Assembly: GCA_020844525.1 (NCBI GenBank)
Contig: JAJGAH010000016.1
Span: 1-13,366, forward strand
DNA: 13,366 nt
Direction of reading: 5' to 3'
Origin: Eubacterium sp.
GTDB taxonomy: Bacteria; Bacillota; Clostridia; Lachnospirales; Lachnospiraceae
Shown here: positions 6,755-13,261 of the stretch, piece after piece
Layout of the letters: every line of letters starts with the position of its first letter
Position numbering within the stretch: position 1 is the stretch's first letter
Position numbers and translations under genes: made by a program
Notes under the pieces: generated by a model
Told to the model about the DNA's origin: nothing
The model's database searches: none
Seen by the model: the letters and a program-made list of their open reading frames with translations, nothing else

Positions 6755-7993
6755 TTACTGTTCTCTATCGCCCTTCCATGTAATTCTCAGCAGGTCCGGA
6801 TAGACCGTAATTTTGACAACATACTTCTGAAACATGTCTGGATTAATAGTTTCAGCTACGTTCCATCTCAAGCGAAACTCCATATTAATGAATGAAAGAA
6901 GGTCTTTCTCAGAAACCGTTCTGTTCTTACATCCATTACCTTGTTTACCTTTTCTGCGTTCCTTACAGCACCACCTCTTATGCGTGTTTTCTCCGCTCCC
7001 AGAATTTCTTCTTTGATACAGGGCACCGCAATTTCCACAGTATACTTTGCCATAGAGAAAGTGACTTTTTCCGGGTAAAAAATAAATCCCGACTTTCCGC
7101 TCCACCTTCCGTTCTTTCAATTTCTTCTGCACTTGATTCCACGTCTCGCGGTCAATGATCGCCGGATGGCCATCTGTCACATAGTAGGAAGCATGTTCAA
7201 TGGAATTATCAGGCTTGTGTGTCAGAAAATTTTTAGGAGCCCGTTTCTGCAGATATTTATCACCCACAAAGGTCTCGTTCATCAGAATCCCTCTCACGGT
7301 ATCTGCCGTCAAGGGCCTTCCAGTCACGCTGTGGCCGCCGGCTTCGTTCACCGCTGCCGCGATGGCGGGATAACTATGGCCCGCGAGAAACATCTCAAAA
7401 ATTTTCCGGACGATCCAGGCATCATCGTTAATATAGATCGTTCCGTCATGTTTTGTGCCATAGCCAAGGATCCTGCTGTTTCCGAGGCTGTACTCTCCCT
7501 TTTCAAATCGATTCTGGCAAGACCACCGTATATTTCTAGAAATAGATTCACTCTCACTTTGTGCAATCGTCGCCATAATGCCAAACACCATAAATGCATT
7601 CGGATCATTGGTCGAGATCCCCTCTTTTTCAAATCGAATCTCAATGCCGGCTTTCTGCATTTTCTGCATATATTCTACGCAGTCAAGGAGATTCCGAGAA
7701 AATCTCGAAATGCTCTTACACAAGATAATATCGATCTTTCCATCAAGTGCATCTGCGATCATCCTCTGAAATTCCGGGCGTTTCTTGGCGTCTGTTCCGC
7801 TGATACCCCGGTCTGCATAGATCCCAACAAATTCCCAGTCAGGATTGTTATGAATGAATTCGTCGTAATATTTTGTCTGCATTTCAAAGCTATCCGCCTG
7901 ATCATCGCGTTCTGTGCTGACTCGGCAATAGGCTGCAACACGCTTCTTCTCATGTCCTGTTTTGTTTGAAGAGATATGTTTTACTTTCTCCAT
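6755..7993 (-). CDS. Large serine recombinase B
   Basis: A 412-residue serine recombinase. The resolvase domain holds the nucleophile S26 with R24 (AYCRVST) and R97/R100 (SISRFSRN). The recombinase domain spans roughly 170-290, with NETFVGDKYLQ and DGHPAIIDRETWNQVQ as typical family segments. A zinc ribbon follows with C319, C322, C342/C343 and C355. It is a close paralogue of A in the first 105 residues and diverges more towards the C-terminus, which usually sets attachment-site choice. The start ATG lies 12 nt after the stop of the antitoxin pseudogene, with a weak GATGAGAAAT-type RBS, so it probably belongs to the transcript of D and C. The next minus-strand terminator is the one at 6503-6536. 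Confidence 0.9.
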   Translation of the reverse strand: MEKVKHISSNKTGHEKKRVAAYCRVSTERDDQADSFEMQTKYYDEFIHNNPDWEFVGIYADRGISGTDAKKRPEFQRMIADALDGKIDIILCKSISRFSRNLLDCVEYMQKMQKAGIEIRFEKEGISTNDPNAFMVFGIMATIAQSESESISRNIRWSCQNRFEKGEYSLGNSRILGYGTKHDGTIYINDDAWIVRKIFEMFLAGHSYPAIAAAVNEAGGHSVTGRPLTADTVRGILMNETFVGDKYLQKRAPKNFLTHKPDNSIEHASYYVTDGHPAIIDRETWNQVQKKLKERKVERKVGIYFLPGKSHFLYGKVYCGNCGALYQRRNSGSGENTHKRWCCKERRKGKQGNGCKNRTVSEKDLLSFINMEFRLRWNVAETINPDMFQKYVVKITVYPDLLRITWKGDREQ

Positions 7994-8005
7994 TATTTCT
8001 CATCT

Positions 8006-8321
8006 TTACTGACTGGTGCATTTTTTATCTTCGCTTTTAGGAATTAATTCCAGTTTTACTTTCAGTTCAAATCCCAGCCCATCGGCAAACCGTTTAATCC
8101 AGCCCAGAGATGGCACCCTTTTTCCAGTTTAAATGAGACTGATATCGGCTTTTCTAAATTCCTTTATCTCCGATTGCTTCACACCTGCACTTTTACGAGC
8201 ATTAATTAAAGCAAGAACAATATCATAGAATTCAGGCTGAACCACATCATATTTTGCCTTCACTTCTGGATTCAGAAACGGGTCTTTGTTTTTGTAATGA
8301 TAGTAGATATGGTTTACTCAT
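8006..8321 (-). pseudogene. Frameshifted XRE-family (HigA-type) antitoxin
   Basis: An ATG (8321-8319) with AGAGGAA upstream is followed after two codons by an apparent extra A that shifts the frame. In the shifted frame the peptide reads HIYYHYKNKDPFLNPE, then VQPEFYDIVLALINARKSAG and VKQSEIKEF, the usual N-terminal half of HigA-like antitoxins. Part of the helix-turn-helix core is then missing, and TAA interrupts after KADISLI. The end is still readable as VPSLGWIKRFADGLGFELKV to a stop at 8008-8006. No HigB/RelE toxin gene is next to it: C ends 62 nt upstream and B starts 12 nt downstream. It therefore appears to be a decayed, orphan antitoxin or regulator carried in the recombinase operon. 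It accounts for most of the 7994-8383 gap. Confidence 0.75.
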
Positions 8322-8383
8322 ATGCTTCCTCTTTTCTCTGGATTATTTAGTAAATATATTTCTCTACTTCCAATCATTATTGA

Positions 8384-9853
8384 TTATGATTTTTCTGGTG
8401 TGCTTTCCGCCTGAGCCCTCTTTTCCTTCTCCCTCTGCTTATAATTTTCAAAACTCTTTTTATCGGCTATGGCCAGTTTTTCCGGATCATCCTTGACCGG
8501 ATCAATGTTGGTTGGTACTGTCGTATCGAAACCGCAACGCCAGTGAATGGTCATCGTTCTGGTCTGCTTATCTTTGTGCAGACCGAAGTCGATGTGGTCG
8601 ATCAGATCATCTGCCCAGTAGTACTCCACTTTCTGGAAGTTCTCACCGATTTCCTTCATAAACAGTTCTGCGGCTTCTTTTTCTTGCTTCGTTCCGTTCT
8701 TCGCAATTCCATTCAATTTTTCCCAGCTCATGTTGTGATAAGCCGCAAGGATGGCATCCTTCACGTATTTGGAAAAAATGAGAAAGTTGTGATCCGGGCA
8801 TACCCAGCCACGGCTCTGCTTGTAAACAAGGACCTTCTTCTGGATCATCGGTTTTCCACAGTAGGGGCAGCGGAGTTTATCGCCCAGTGGATAGGTGTCA
8901 TATCCGTTCTGCCTTTTATTTCGGCAGGCGAGGATCTTCTGAACCCGATTAAACTGCTTTCTTGAAACGATTGCTGGATGATGATCCCGAATACAGTACA
9001 TAGGAACCTCTTCACCATCATTCCTTACAAAGGCGTGTGTCAGATGATCTGTTGTAACATATCTCTGCTGAATAAGGTCTCCACAGTACTTGTCATTGAT
9101 CAGAACAGACCGAACAAGATTGGCATTCCAGTGTGTTCTTCCGAGTGGTGTAAGGATACCGCGCCGATCGAGCTCTTTTCCGACCTTACCCGTTGACGCT
9201 TCTTTTTCATATAAATCAAAAATCAGACGGATGACTTTCGCTTCTTCCTCCACAATGATGTAAGTCTCGCCGGTATTAAAATTCTTCCGATAGCCATAAA
9301 TGTGTGCCCAACGTTCCTGTCCCTCTTCAAAGCGCTTTCGTACACCCCAGGTGATGTTCGCGCTGATGGATCTCGACTCTTCCTGGGCAAAAGCGGCAAG
9401 AACTGTAAGCAGCATCTCAGAATAGGAACTTCCTGTATCGATATTCTCCTTCTCGAACAAGATGGTCGTTCCAATATCCTTTAGATGCCGGACATAGGCA
9501 ATACAGTCGAGCGTGTTCCGGGCGAAACGGCTGATTGACTTTGTGATGATCCGGTCGATTTTTCCATCCTCGGCGTCCTTGATCATCTTCTGGAATCCGG
9601 GACGAGCCTCCGCCTTAGTGCCGGTAATACCCTCATCGGAATAAACACCGGCAAATTCCCAATCCGGATTCTCACTGATTTTTTTCTGATAAACTTCGAC
9701 CTGTGTTTCAAAGCTCATCTCCTGCTGGTCACTGTCTGTACTGACCCGGCAATAGGCTGCCACCCGGATCTTGTCTTTAGCCTCTCTATCATGTTCTTTT
9801 TCAACTGAATTCCTCCGCTGATTACGCGGTCTTTTGATCTGAATGTTCTCCAT
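8384..9853 (-). CDS. Large serine recombinase C
   Basis: A 489-residue recombinase from ATG 9853-9851, which has GGAG eight bases upstream; the in-frame ATG twelve codons earlier has no such site. The nucleophile is S38, with R36 (AYCRVST), and R109/R112 lie in SISRFARN. The recombinase domain runs from about 185 to 310 and includes NDKYCGDLIQQ and HHPAIVSRKQF. A zinc-ribbon-like site has C329, C332, C352 and H355. The C-terminal extension, longer than in A or B, ends in a charged helix (KSFENYKQREKEKR). The first 32 nt overlap the end of D, so the pair is probably translated together, as with paired recombinases such as CcrA/CcrB that act as partners. Such partnership here is an inference. 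Confidence 0.9.
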   Translation of the reverse strand: MENIQIKRPRNQRRNSVEKEHDREAKDKIRVAAYCRVSTDSDQQEMSFETQVEVYQKKISENPDWEFAGVYSDEGITGTKAEARPGFQKMIKDAEDGKIDRIITKSISRFARNTLDCIAYVRHLKDIGTTILFEKENIDTGSSYSEMLLTVLAAFAQEESRSISANITWGVRKRFEEGQERWAHIYGYRKNFNTGETYIIVEEEAKVIRLIFDLYEKEASTGKVGKELDRRGILTPLGRTHWNANLVRSVLINDKYCGDLIQQRYVTTDHLTHAFVRNDGEEVPMYCIRDHHPAIVSRKQFNRVQKILACRNKRQNGYDTYPLGDKLRCPYCGKPMIQKKVLVYKQSRGWVCPDHNFLIFSKYVKDAILAAYHNMSWEKLNGIAKNGTKQEKEAAELFMKEIGENFQKVEYYWADDLIDHIDFGLHKDKQTRTMTIHWRCGFDTTVPTNIDPVKDDPEKLAIADKKSFENYKQREKEKRAQAESTPEKS

Positions 9854-10790
9854 GTGCCTTTCTCCAGTTTTTTGGTGTATACAGGGCATGACTTTTTACC
9901 AGCTCCTGCACCGCATCAAAATCTTCCTTGCTGATAAATTTCTCATGATGGTCGTCGATTATGAACTGACCCTTCATACCATGATTTTCTCTTCGGACTT
10001 TTCCCTTTTTTCGATCCATTACATCCACCGTTTTGTTGCTGATGTAGACCCCGGTGTAATAAGGATTAACAAGAAGATACTGCAGGGTGGATTGGATCCA
10101 TTTCCGTCCGGTCCCATCCCTGTCCTCCATTGCCTGCAGGGCTTCCCGAATTTCCGTGTAATTGTGGCGGTCCAGTGCCATCTGAAATGCGGTCCGTACC
10201 CGCTCCGCTTCTGGTTCATAAATTACCCAGGTATGATCTTTCTTCTCCCGATAGCCATAGGTGACCGCTCCGTAGGGCTTCCCCTTTTTCAGTCTTTCTT
10301 TCCGTCCCCAGTTCAGGTTCCCGGCCATTGACCGGCTCTCTTCCTCAGCGATCGTTGCCATGATACCGAGGATCAGCTCGGTCTTCTGATCTGCCGTGTC
10401 CAGACCTTCCTTTTCGAAGAGGACCCTGACATGGAGCTTCTTCAGTTCCCTGAGGGAATCAAGAACATCTGCAATATTCCTTCCAAAGCGGGAGATGCTC
10501 TTGACATAAATCTGGTCTATCTTTCCTGCCCGGCAGTCCTGCATCATGTGCTGGAATTCGTTCCTTCCTTTCACCTCTGTTCCACTCCGTCCCAGATCGC
10601 CGTAAACACCAACCAGCGTAAGGTCCGGATTGCTCTCGATCTTCTTTCGATAGGTTTCCATCTGCAGGTCAAAGGAATCTTCCTGCAGCTCCTGCGCTGT
10701 GGATACCCGGCAGTAGGCGGCAGCGCGGATCTTCGGCTTTTCTGCTGTAATCTTTTTCACGGTTTTCCGATGTTCGATTTTCTGAATCAT
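9822..10790 (-). CDS. Serine recombinase D, short form without zinc ribbon
   Basis: A 322-residue protein starting at ATG 10790 with AAAGGAGG seven bases upstream. The resolvase domain is intact: R28 and S30 in AYCRVST, and R101/R104 in SISRFGRN. A recombinase domain follows to about residue 300, with LLVNPYYTGVYISNK and HHEKFISKEDFDAVQ. The protein then stops after a short polar tail; there is no zinc ribbon and no coiled coil, both of which B, C and A carry in some form. The stop lies inside the start of C, so there is no sign of a frameshift separating a lost C-terminus. It is the first gene of the D-C pair, with a -10-like TATAAT upstream. It could be a subunit that needs C to act, or a natural short form. 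Confidence 0.85.
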   Translation of the reverse strand: MIQKIEHRKTVKKITAEKPKIRAAAYCRVSTAQELQEDSFDLQMETYRKKIESNPDLTLVGVYGDLGRSGTEVKGRNEFQHMMQDCRAGKIDQIYVKSISRFGRNIADVLDSLRELKKLHVRVLFEKEGLDTADQKTELILGIMATIAEEESRSMAGNLNWGRKERLKKGKPYGAVTYGYREKKDHTWVIYEPEAERVRTAFQMALDRHNYTEIREALQAMEDRDGTGRKWIQSTLQYLLVNPYYTGVYISNKTVDVMDRKKGKVRRENHGMKGQFIIDDHHEKFISKEDFDAVQELVKSHALYTPKNWRKAHGEHSDQKTA

Positions 10791-10816
10791 TGCGCTTCCT
10801 CCTTTGGTAGTGACAT
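10787..10816 (-). other. Possible nine-residue leader peptide overlapping the start of recombinase D
   Basis: ATG at 10816-10814 opens MSLPKEEAQ and stops at TGA (10789-10787), overlapping the D start codon as ATGA. The AAAGGAGG that serves D lies inside its codons. A related short frame (MLLPKEH) precedes the D-like stub near 6621-6644. The similarity may simply reflect conserved RBS and leader DNA, since KEE is what AAGGAGGAA encodes. Confidence 0.35.
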
Positions 10817-10846
10817 GTTCCCTCTGAGGGGCCCTAATAGCAACGC

Positions 10847-10875
10847 ATTATAATAAGAAAGAACGTAGATTATCC
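10847..10875 (-). promoter_or_regulatory. Candidate promoter of the D-C recombinase operon
   Basis: A perfect -10 hexamer TATAAT lies at 10852-10847 on the minus strand, about 57 bases before the D start codon. No good -35 is seen at 16-18 bases spacing (GGATAA at 17), so an activator or a weak promoter is likely if this is real. Confidence 0.4.
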
Positions 10876-10881
10876 GGCCAG

Positions 10882-10896
10882 ATAAGGCGGCCTTAT
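10882..10896. repeat. 15-bp palindrome upstream of the D promoter
   Basis: ATAAGGC (10882-10888), a central G, then GCCTTAT (10890-10896). It lies just upstream of the position of a -35 box for the candidate D promoter. It fits a dimeric regulator site, but no regulator is identified. Together with the promoter, leader and terminator it fills the 10791-11000 intergenic stretch. Confidence 0.45.
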
Positions 10897-10945
10897 TTGT
10901 GGATGTTAGCAACGAACCCTGCTCTTGTTTTTTTAAGAAGGCCAA

Positions 10946-10976
10946 TAAAAAATCCCCGGAGTACTGCCTCCGAGGA
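10946..10976 (-). terminator. Intrinsic terminator upstream of the recombinase operon
   Basis: On the minus strand TCCTCGGAG (10976-10968) pairs with CTCCGGGGA (10961-10953) with one mismatch across a 6-nt loop, followed by six T's. No minus-strand gene lies directly upstream; the defence gene opposite is on the plus strand. It may insulate the recombinases from lysis-module transcription, or mark a gene displaced by the defence cargo. Confidence 0.7.
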
Positions 10977-11000
10977 TGCACACAAAAGATCCTGTTTACG

Positions 11001-11029
11001 TTGAATCATTAAAACGAAACAGATACAAT
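11001..11029 (+). promoter_or_regulatory. Sigma-A promoter of the Abi gene
   Basis: TTGAAT (11001-11006), a 17-base spacer, then TACAAT (11024-11029); four of six and five of six consensus matches. The start codon is 62 bases further on, with AGGAG at 11077-11081. The gene therefore looks independently expressed. Confidence 0.65.
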
Positions 11030-11091
11030 ATAAAAAGACAATTCTCCCGTCCTTATTTGGATAAAACTTGTAATACAGGAGTTAAGTTTTA

Positions 11092-12045
11092 ATGAGTACA
11101 ACGACAAAGCCAATAAAATCAGCTGCAGAGCTGGTTGCTCATATGCAAAAGAAAGGAATCACATTTGATATTGTTTCTCCCGAAGATGCTGCACTTTACA
11201 TGGAGAACAATAATAACTACTTTCGTGTGGCTTCCTATCGAAAGAACTACAATAAGCAGCTCGACTCAAATCAGGAACCGATGGATAAGTATGTAAACCT
11301 TGATTTCGGTTACCTGCAGGATCTTGCCATAATCGATATGGAGCTTCGTTACACTTTTCTGCAGTTATCACTTGACATCGAGCATTTCACTAAGCTGGAA
11401 CTTCTAAGAGAAATAGAGCTTCATAATGAGGACGGATACCAAATCGTATCTGACTACATGAATTCCCTGGATGAAGATCATAAAAAGCATCTGCAGCGAG
11501 AATTAGATCAAAATCGTGACAGTATTTATACCGGAGACATTTACAAGAAATACATCGCTGACCTGCCTGTCTGGGTTTTTCTTGAGCTCGTACCGTTTGG
11601 TACCATACTTTATTTCTACCGTTTCTGTGCCTATCGTTTCAAATCGAAAGATATGCAAAAGAATCTATTTGTACTCTTGCAGTGCAAAAACATTCGCAAT
11701 GCTTGTGCTCACAGTGACTGTATTATTAACGATCTGCACAGAAATACCTCTCGGTATGGCACAAGCTACCTTATCACTCAAAAGCTCTCTAATATCCAGG
11801 GGCTAAACCGTAACATCCGTGCAAATCAAATGAGCAATGAGCGCGTTCAGGGTCTAATTTGCATTCTCTTTATGCATGATCAGATTGTCACAAGTGAAGG
11901 TGTACACCATAAGGCAGCCCAAAAGCTTCATACGCTTGTAGAACGTATGCTCAGGCATCCTGACTACTATGATACAAATTCACTGATATCATCTTCCTTC
12001 AATTTTTTGCGATTAGTTATTGACAACTGGTTTCCAATCGCCTAA
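11092..12045 (+). CDS. Abi_2-family abortive-infection protein (AbiD/AbiF-like, HEPN)
   Basis: A 317-residue protein of the usual Abi_2 length. Features of the family are an N-terminal segment with NYFRVASYRKNY (42-53), then LSLDIEHFTKLELL (92-105), LPVWVFLELVPFGTILYFY (158-176) and the HEPN nuclease motif RNACAH (R202 to H207, an R-x4-H). Known members stop phage growth by killing or arresting the infected cell, and HEPN proteins commonly cut RNA. There is no signal peptide. It sits between the lysis genes and the integrase genes, opposite to both, with its own promoter. This is the typical position of a prophage cargo gene expressed in the lysogen to exclude other phages. No partner antitoxin gene is adjacent. 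The start has AGGAG ten bases upstream. Confidence 0.85.
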   Translation: MSTTTKPIKSAAELVAHMQKKGITFDIVSPEDAALYMENNNNYFRVASYRKNYNKQLDSNQEPMDKYVNLDFGYLQDLAIIDMELRYTFLQLSLDIEHFTKLELLREIELHNEDGYQIVSDYMNSLDEDHKKHLQRELDQNRDSIYTGDIYKKYIADLPVWVFLELVPFGTILYFYRFCAYRFKSKDMQKNLFVLLQCKNIRNACAHSDCIINDLHRNTSRYGTSYLITQKLSNIQGLNRNIRANQMSNERVQGLICILFMHDQIVTSEGVHHKAAQKLHTLVERMLRHPDYYDTNSLISSSFNFLRLVIDNWFPIA

Positions 12046-12055
12046 GCTATAAGCA

Positions 12056-12079
12056 CAAGAAAAAAGCAGTAATGCTTTT
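12056..12079 (-). terminator. Terminator downstream of the endolysin
   Basis: AAAAGCA (12062-12068) pairs with TGCTTTT (12073-12079) across GTAA. Read on the minus strand the stem is followed by further T's (TTCTTG), about 85 nt after the endolysin stop. In the plus direction it falls 16 nt after the Abi stop but lacks a good tail, so bidirectional use is possible but weak. Confidence 0.5.
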
Positions 12080-12164
12080 GCAAGGGCCTTATCGAGAGAT
12101 CGGGCTCTATTTTTCTGCCCAGAGCTCCTACAGATACCGTCAAAGGTGCCTGCGGGAGTTTTTC

Positions 12165-13151
12165 TCATTTCACCCTGATCTTCCAACCCACCTGAATCAC
12201 ATTCACGTTTCGGATCAACGATGCATTCAACCTCTGGATAGCTGCCACGCTTGTTCCGTACTTTCTCGCGATTGCCGAAAGCGTATCGCCACGCTGCACG
12301 GTATAGTAAACCGCCTGCGGTCTGCTCTGTACGTGAAGCAGCTCGTTTACCTTTGCCTGAACGGCTGCGTAGTCATATCCTGCGGATGCAATGCGGCTCT
12401 TTCGATCCGTTCCGTTACCCCACTTTCCAGCCAGAACCTCTCGGGCAAGTTCCTCCACCGACTTTCTCGGTGGCACGGGAGCACTCGGCTGAACCGGTGT
12501 GGCAGTCTGCGTATTTCCGCTCTGCTTCGTGAATCCGTTGAATCCGCCAGCCTTGATGATGGACGGAAAGTCCTGATAAGAAACATCCATATCCACCCTG
12601 CCGCTGATGCCGTTCACCTGTCCGGAAGACGAATACTGCCAGATTCCATAGGATCCACCATAGGTGCATTTGGCTGCATACTGTGCAACCCAATGGGTGA
12701 ATGGCGTGAGCTTCGAATCATCCAGTCGGTCGCGGAATCCGGAATAGGTGGAACTGTAGATCCCGGCGTAATATCCAGCCGCTTCCATCGCCCTGCAGAA
12801 TGCAATCGCTGCCTCAGTCGCACCAGCCTTTTCAGATGCAGGAGTCGCCTCAACATCGATATACACAGGGTACTCGAACTGCTTTCCATTGAGCTGTGCA
12901 AGGAAACGCTCTGCATCCGCTTTTCCATCTGCCGACGAAATGCATCCCGGACCTACGAAGTAATAGGCTCCGACTGCAATGCCATTATCCTTGGCCCCTT
13001 TACAGTTCTCCTCCCATCTGGGATCGGTATAAAAACCGGCATCGGATCCGCCTGCCTTGATGATTGCGAACTGAATGCCGGACGCTTTTACCTTTGTCCA
13101 GTCAATGGCTCCCTGCCAGTGACTGACATCAATACCTCGAAACTCACTCAT
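12165..13151 (-). CDS. Phage endolysin: GH25 muramidase with Cpl-7 (CW_7) and LysM domains
   Basis: A 328-residue modular lysozyme. Residues 3-195 are the GH25 domain: GIDVSHWQG with D8, the catalytic pair D99 and E101 in YIDVEATP, and GRVDMDVSY near 185-192. A TPVQPSAPVPPR linker leads to a CW_7-type repeat (about 231-271, SVEELAREVLAGKWGNG then SAGYDYAAVQ). A C-terminal LysM follows (about 282-328, YYTVQRGDTLSAIARKYGTS). It hydrolyses the MurNAc-GlcNAc bond of peptidoglycan. There is no signal peptide, so release should depend on a holin, and the end of a probable holin gene lies about 110 nt upstream on the same strand. The ATG has AGGAGGG upstream. A chromosomal autolysin is less likely given this context. 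Confidence 0.93.
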   Translation of the reverse strand: MSEFRGIDVSHWQGAIDWTKVKASGIQFAIIKAGGSDAGFYTDPRWEENCKGAKDNGIAVGAYYFVGPGCISSADGKADAERFLAQLNGKQFEYPVYIDVEATPASEKAGATEAAIAFCRAMEAAGYYAGIYSSTYSGFRDRLDDSKLTPFTHWVAQYAAKCTYGGSYGIWQYSSSGQVNGISGRVDMDVSYQDFPSIIKAGGFNGFTKQSGNTQTATPVQPSAPVPPRKSVEELAREVLAGKWGNGTDRKSRIASAGYDYAAVQAKVNELLHVQSRPQAVYYTVQRGDTLSAIARKYGTSVAAIQRLNASLIRNVNVIQVGWKIRVK

Positions 13152-13168
13152 GATCTTTCCCTCCTAAC

Positions 13169-13186
13169 GAAAAAGCCCTCCGGGCT
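13169..13186 (-). terminator. Hairpin with T-tract immediately upstream of the endolysin RBS
   Basis: AGCCC (13174-13178) and GGGCT (13182-13186) form a short GC-rich stem with a 3-nt loop, followed on the minus strand by TTTTTC. The tail ends three nt before the AGGAGGG of the endolysin. It may limit how much endolysin is made relative to upstream lysis genes. Confidence 0.55.
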
Positions 13187-13215
13187 GTGACACCCGAAGA
13201 GTCATGTAGTTCCTT

Positions 13216-13235
13216 GTCCCTTTGACGGAAGGGAC
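13216..13235. repeat. 7-bp hairpin in the holin-endolysin gap
   Basis: GTCCCTT (13216-13222) and AAGGGAC (13229-13235) are perfect complements around a 6-nt loop. No U-tract follows on either strand, so it is not a terminator. It is probably an RNA structure within the lysis transcript. Confidence 0.45.
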
Positions 13236-13248
13236 TGCCGAGATACGA

Positions 13249-13260
13249 GGATCACCTCCT
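13249..13260 (-). promoter_or_regulatory. Perfect 12-nt Shine-Dalgarno sequence with no start codon after it
   Basis: The minus strand reads AGGAGGTGATCC, the exact complement of the 3' end of bacterial 16S rRNA (GGATCACCTCCT), directly after the holin stop. No ATG, GTG or TTG follows at 5-13 bases; the only GTG overlaps it. Confidence 0.6.
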
Positions 13261-13261
13261 C

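Noticed and set aside
9822..9853. D and C as one gene split by a frameshift
   Set aside because: Each has its own complete resolvase domain and catalytic serine, and C has its own RBS. They are overlapping separate genes.
10817..10981. A longer 64-residue frame covering the D leader
   Set aside because: Its first codons lie across the 10946-10976 terminator, it has no RBS, and its composition looks non-coding. Only the last nine codons resemble another locus.
12072..13190. A 372-codon plus-strand frame opposite the endolysin
   Set aside because: The minus strand carries GH25, CW_7 and LysM motifs in order with a strong RBS. The opposite frame has no family features and arises from codon bias.
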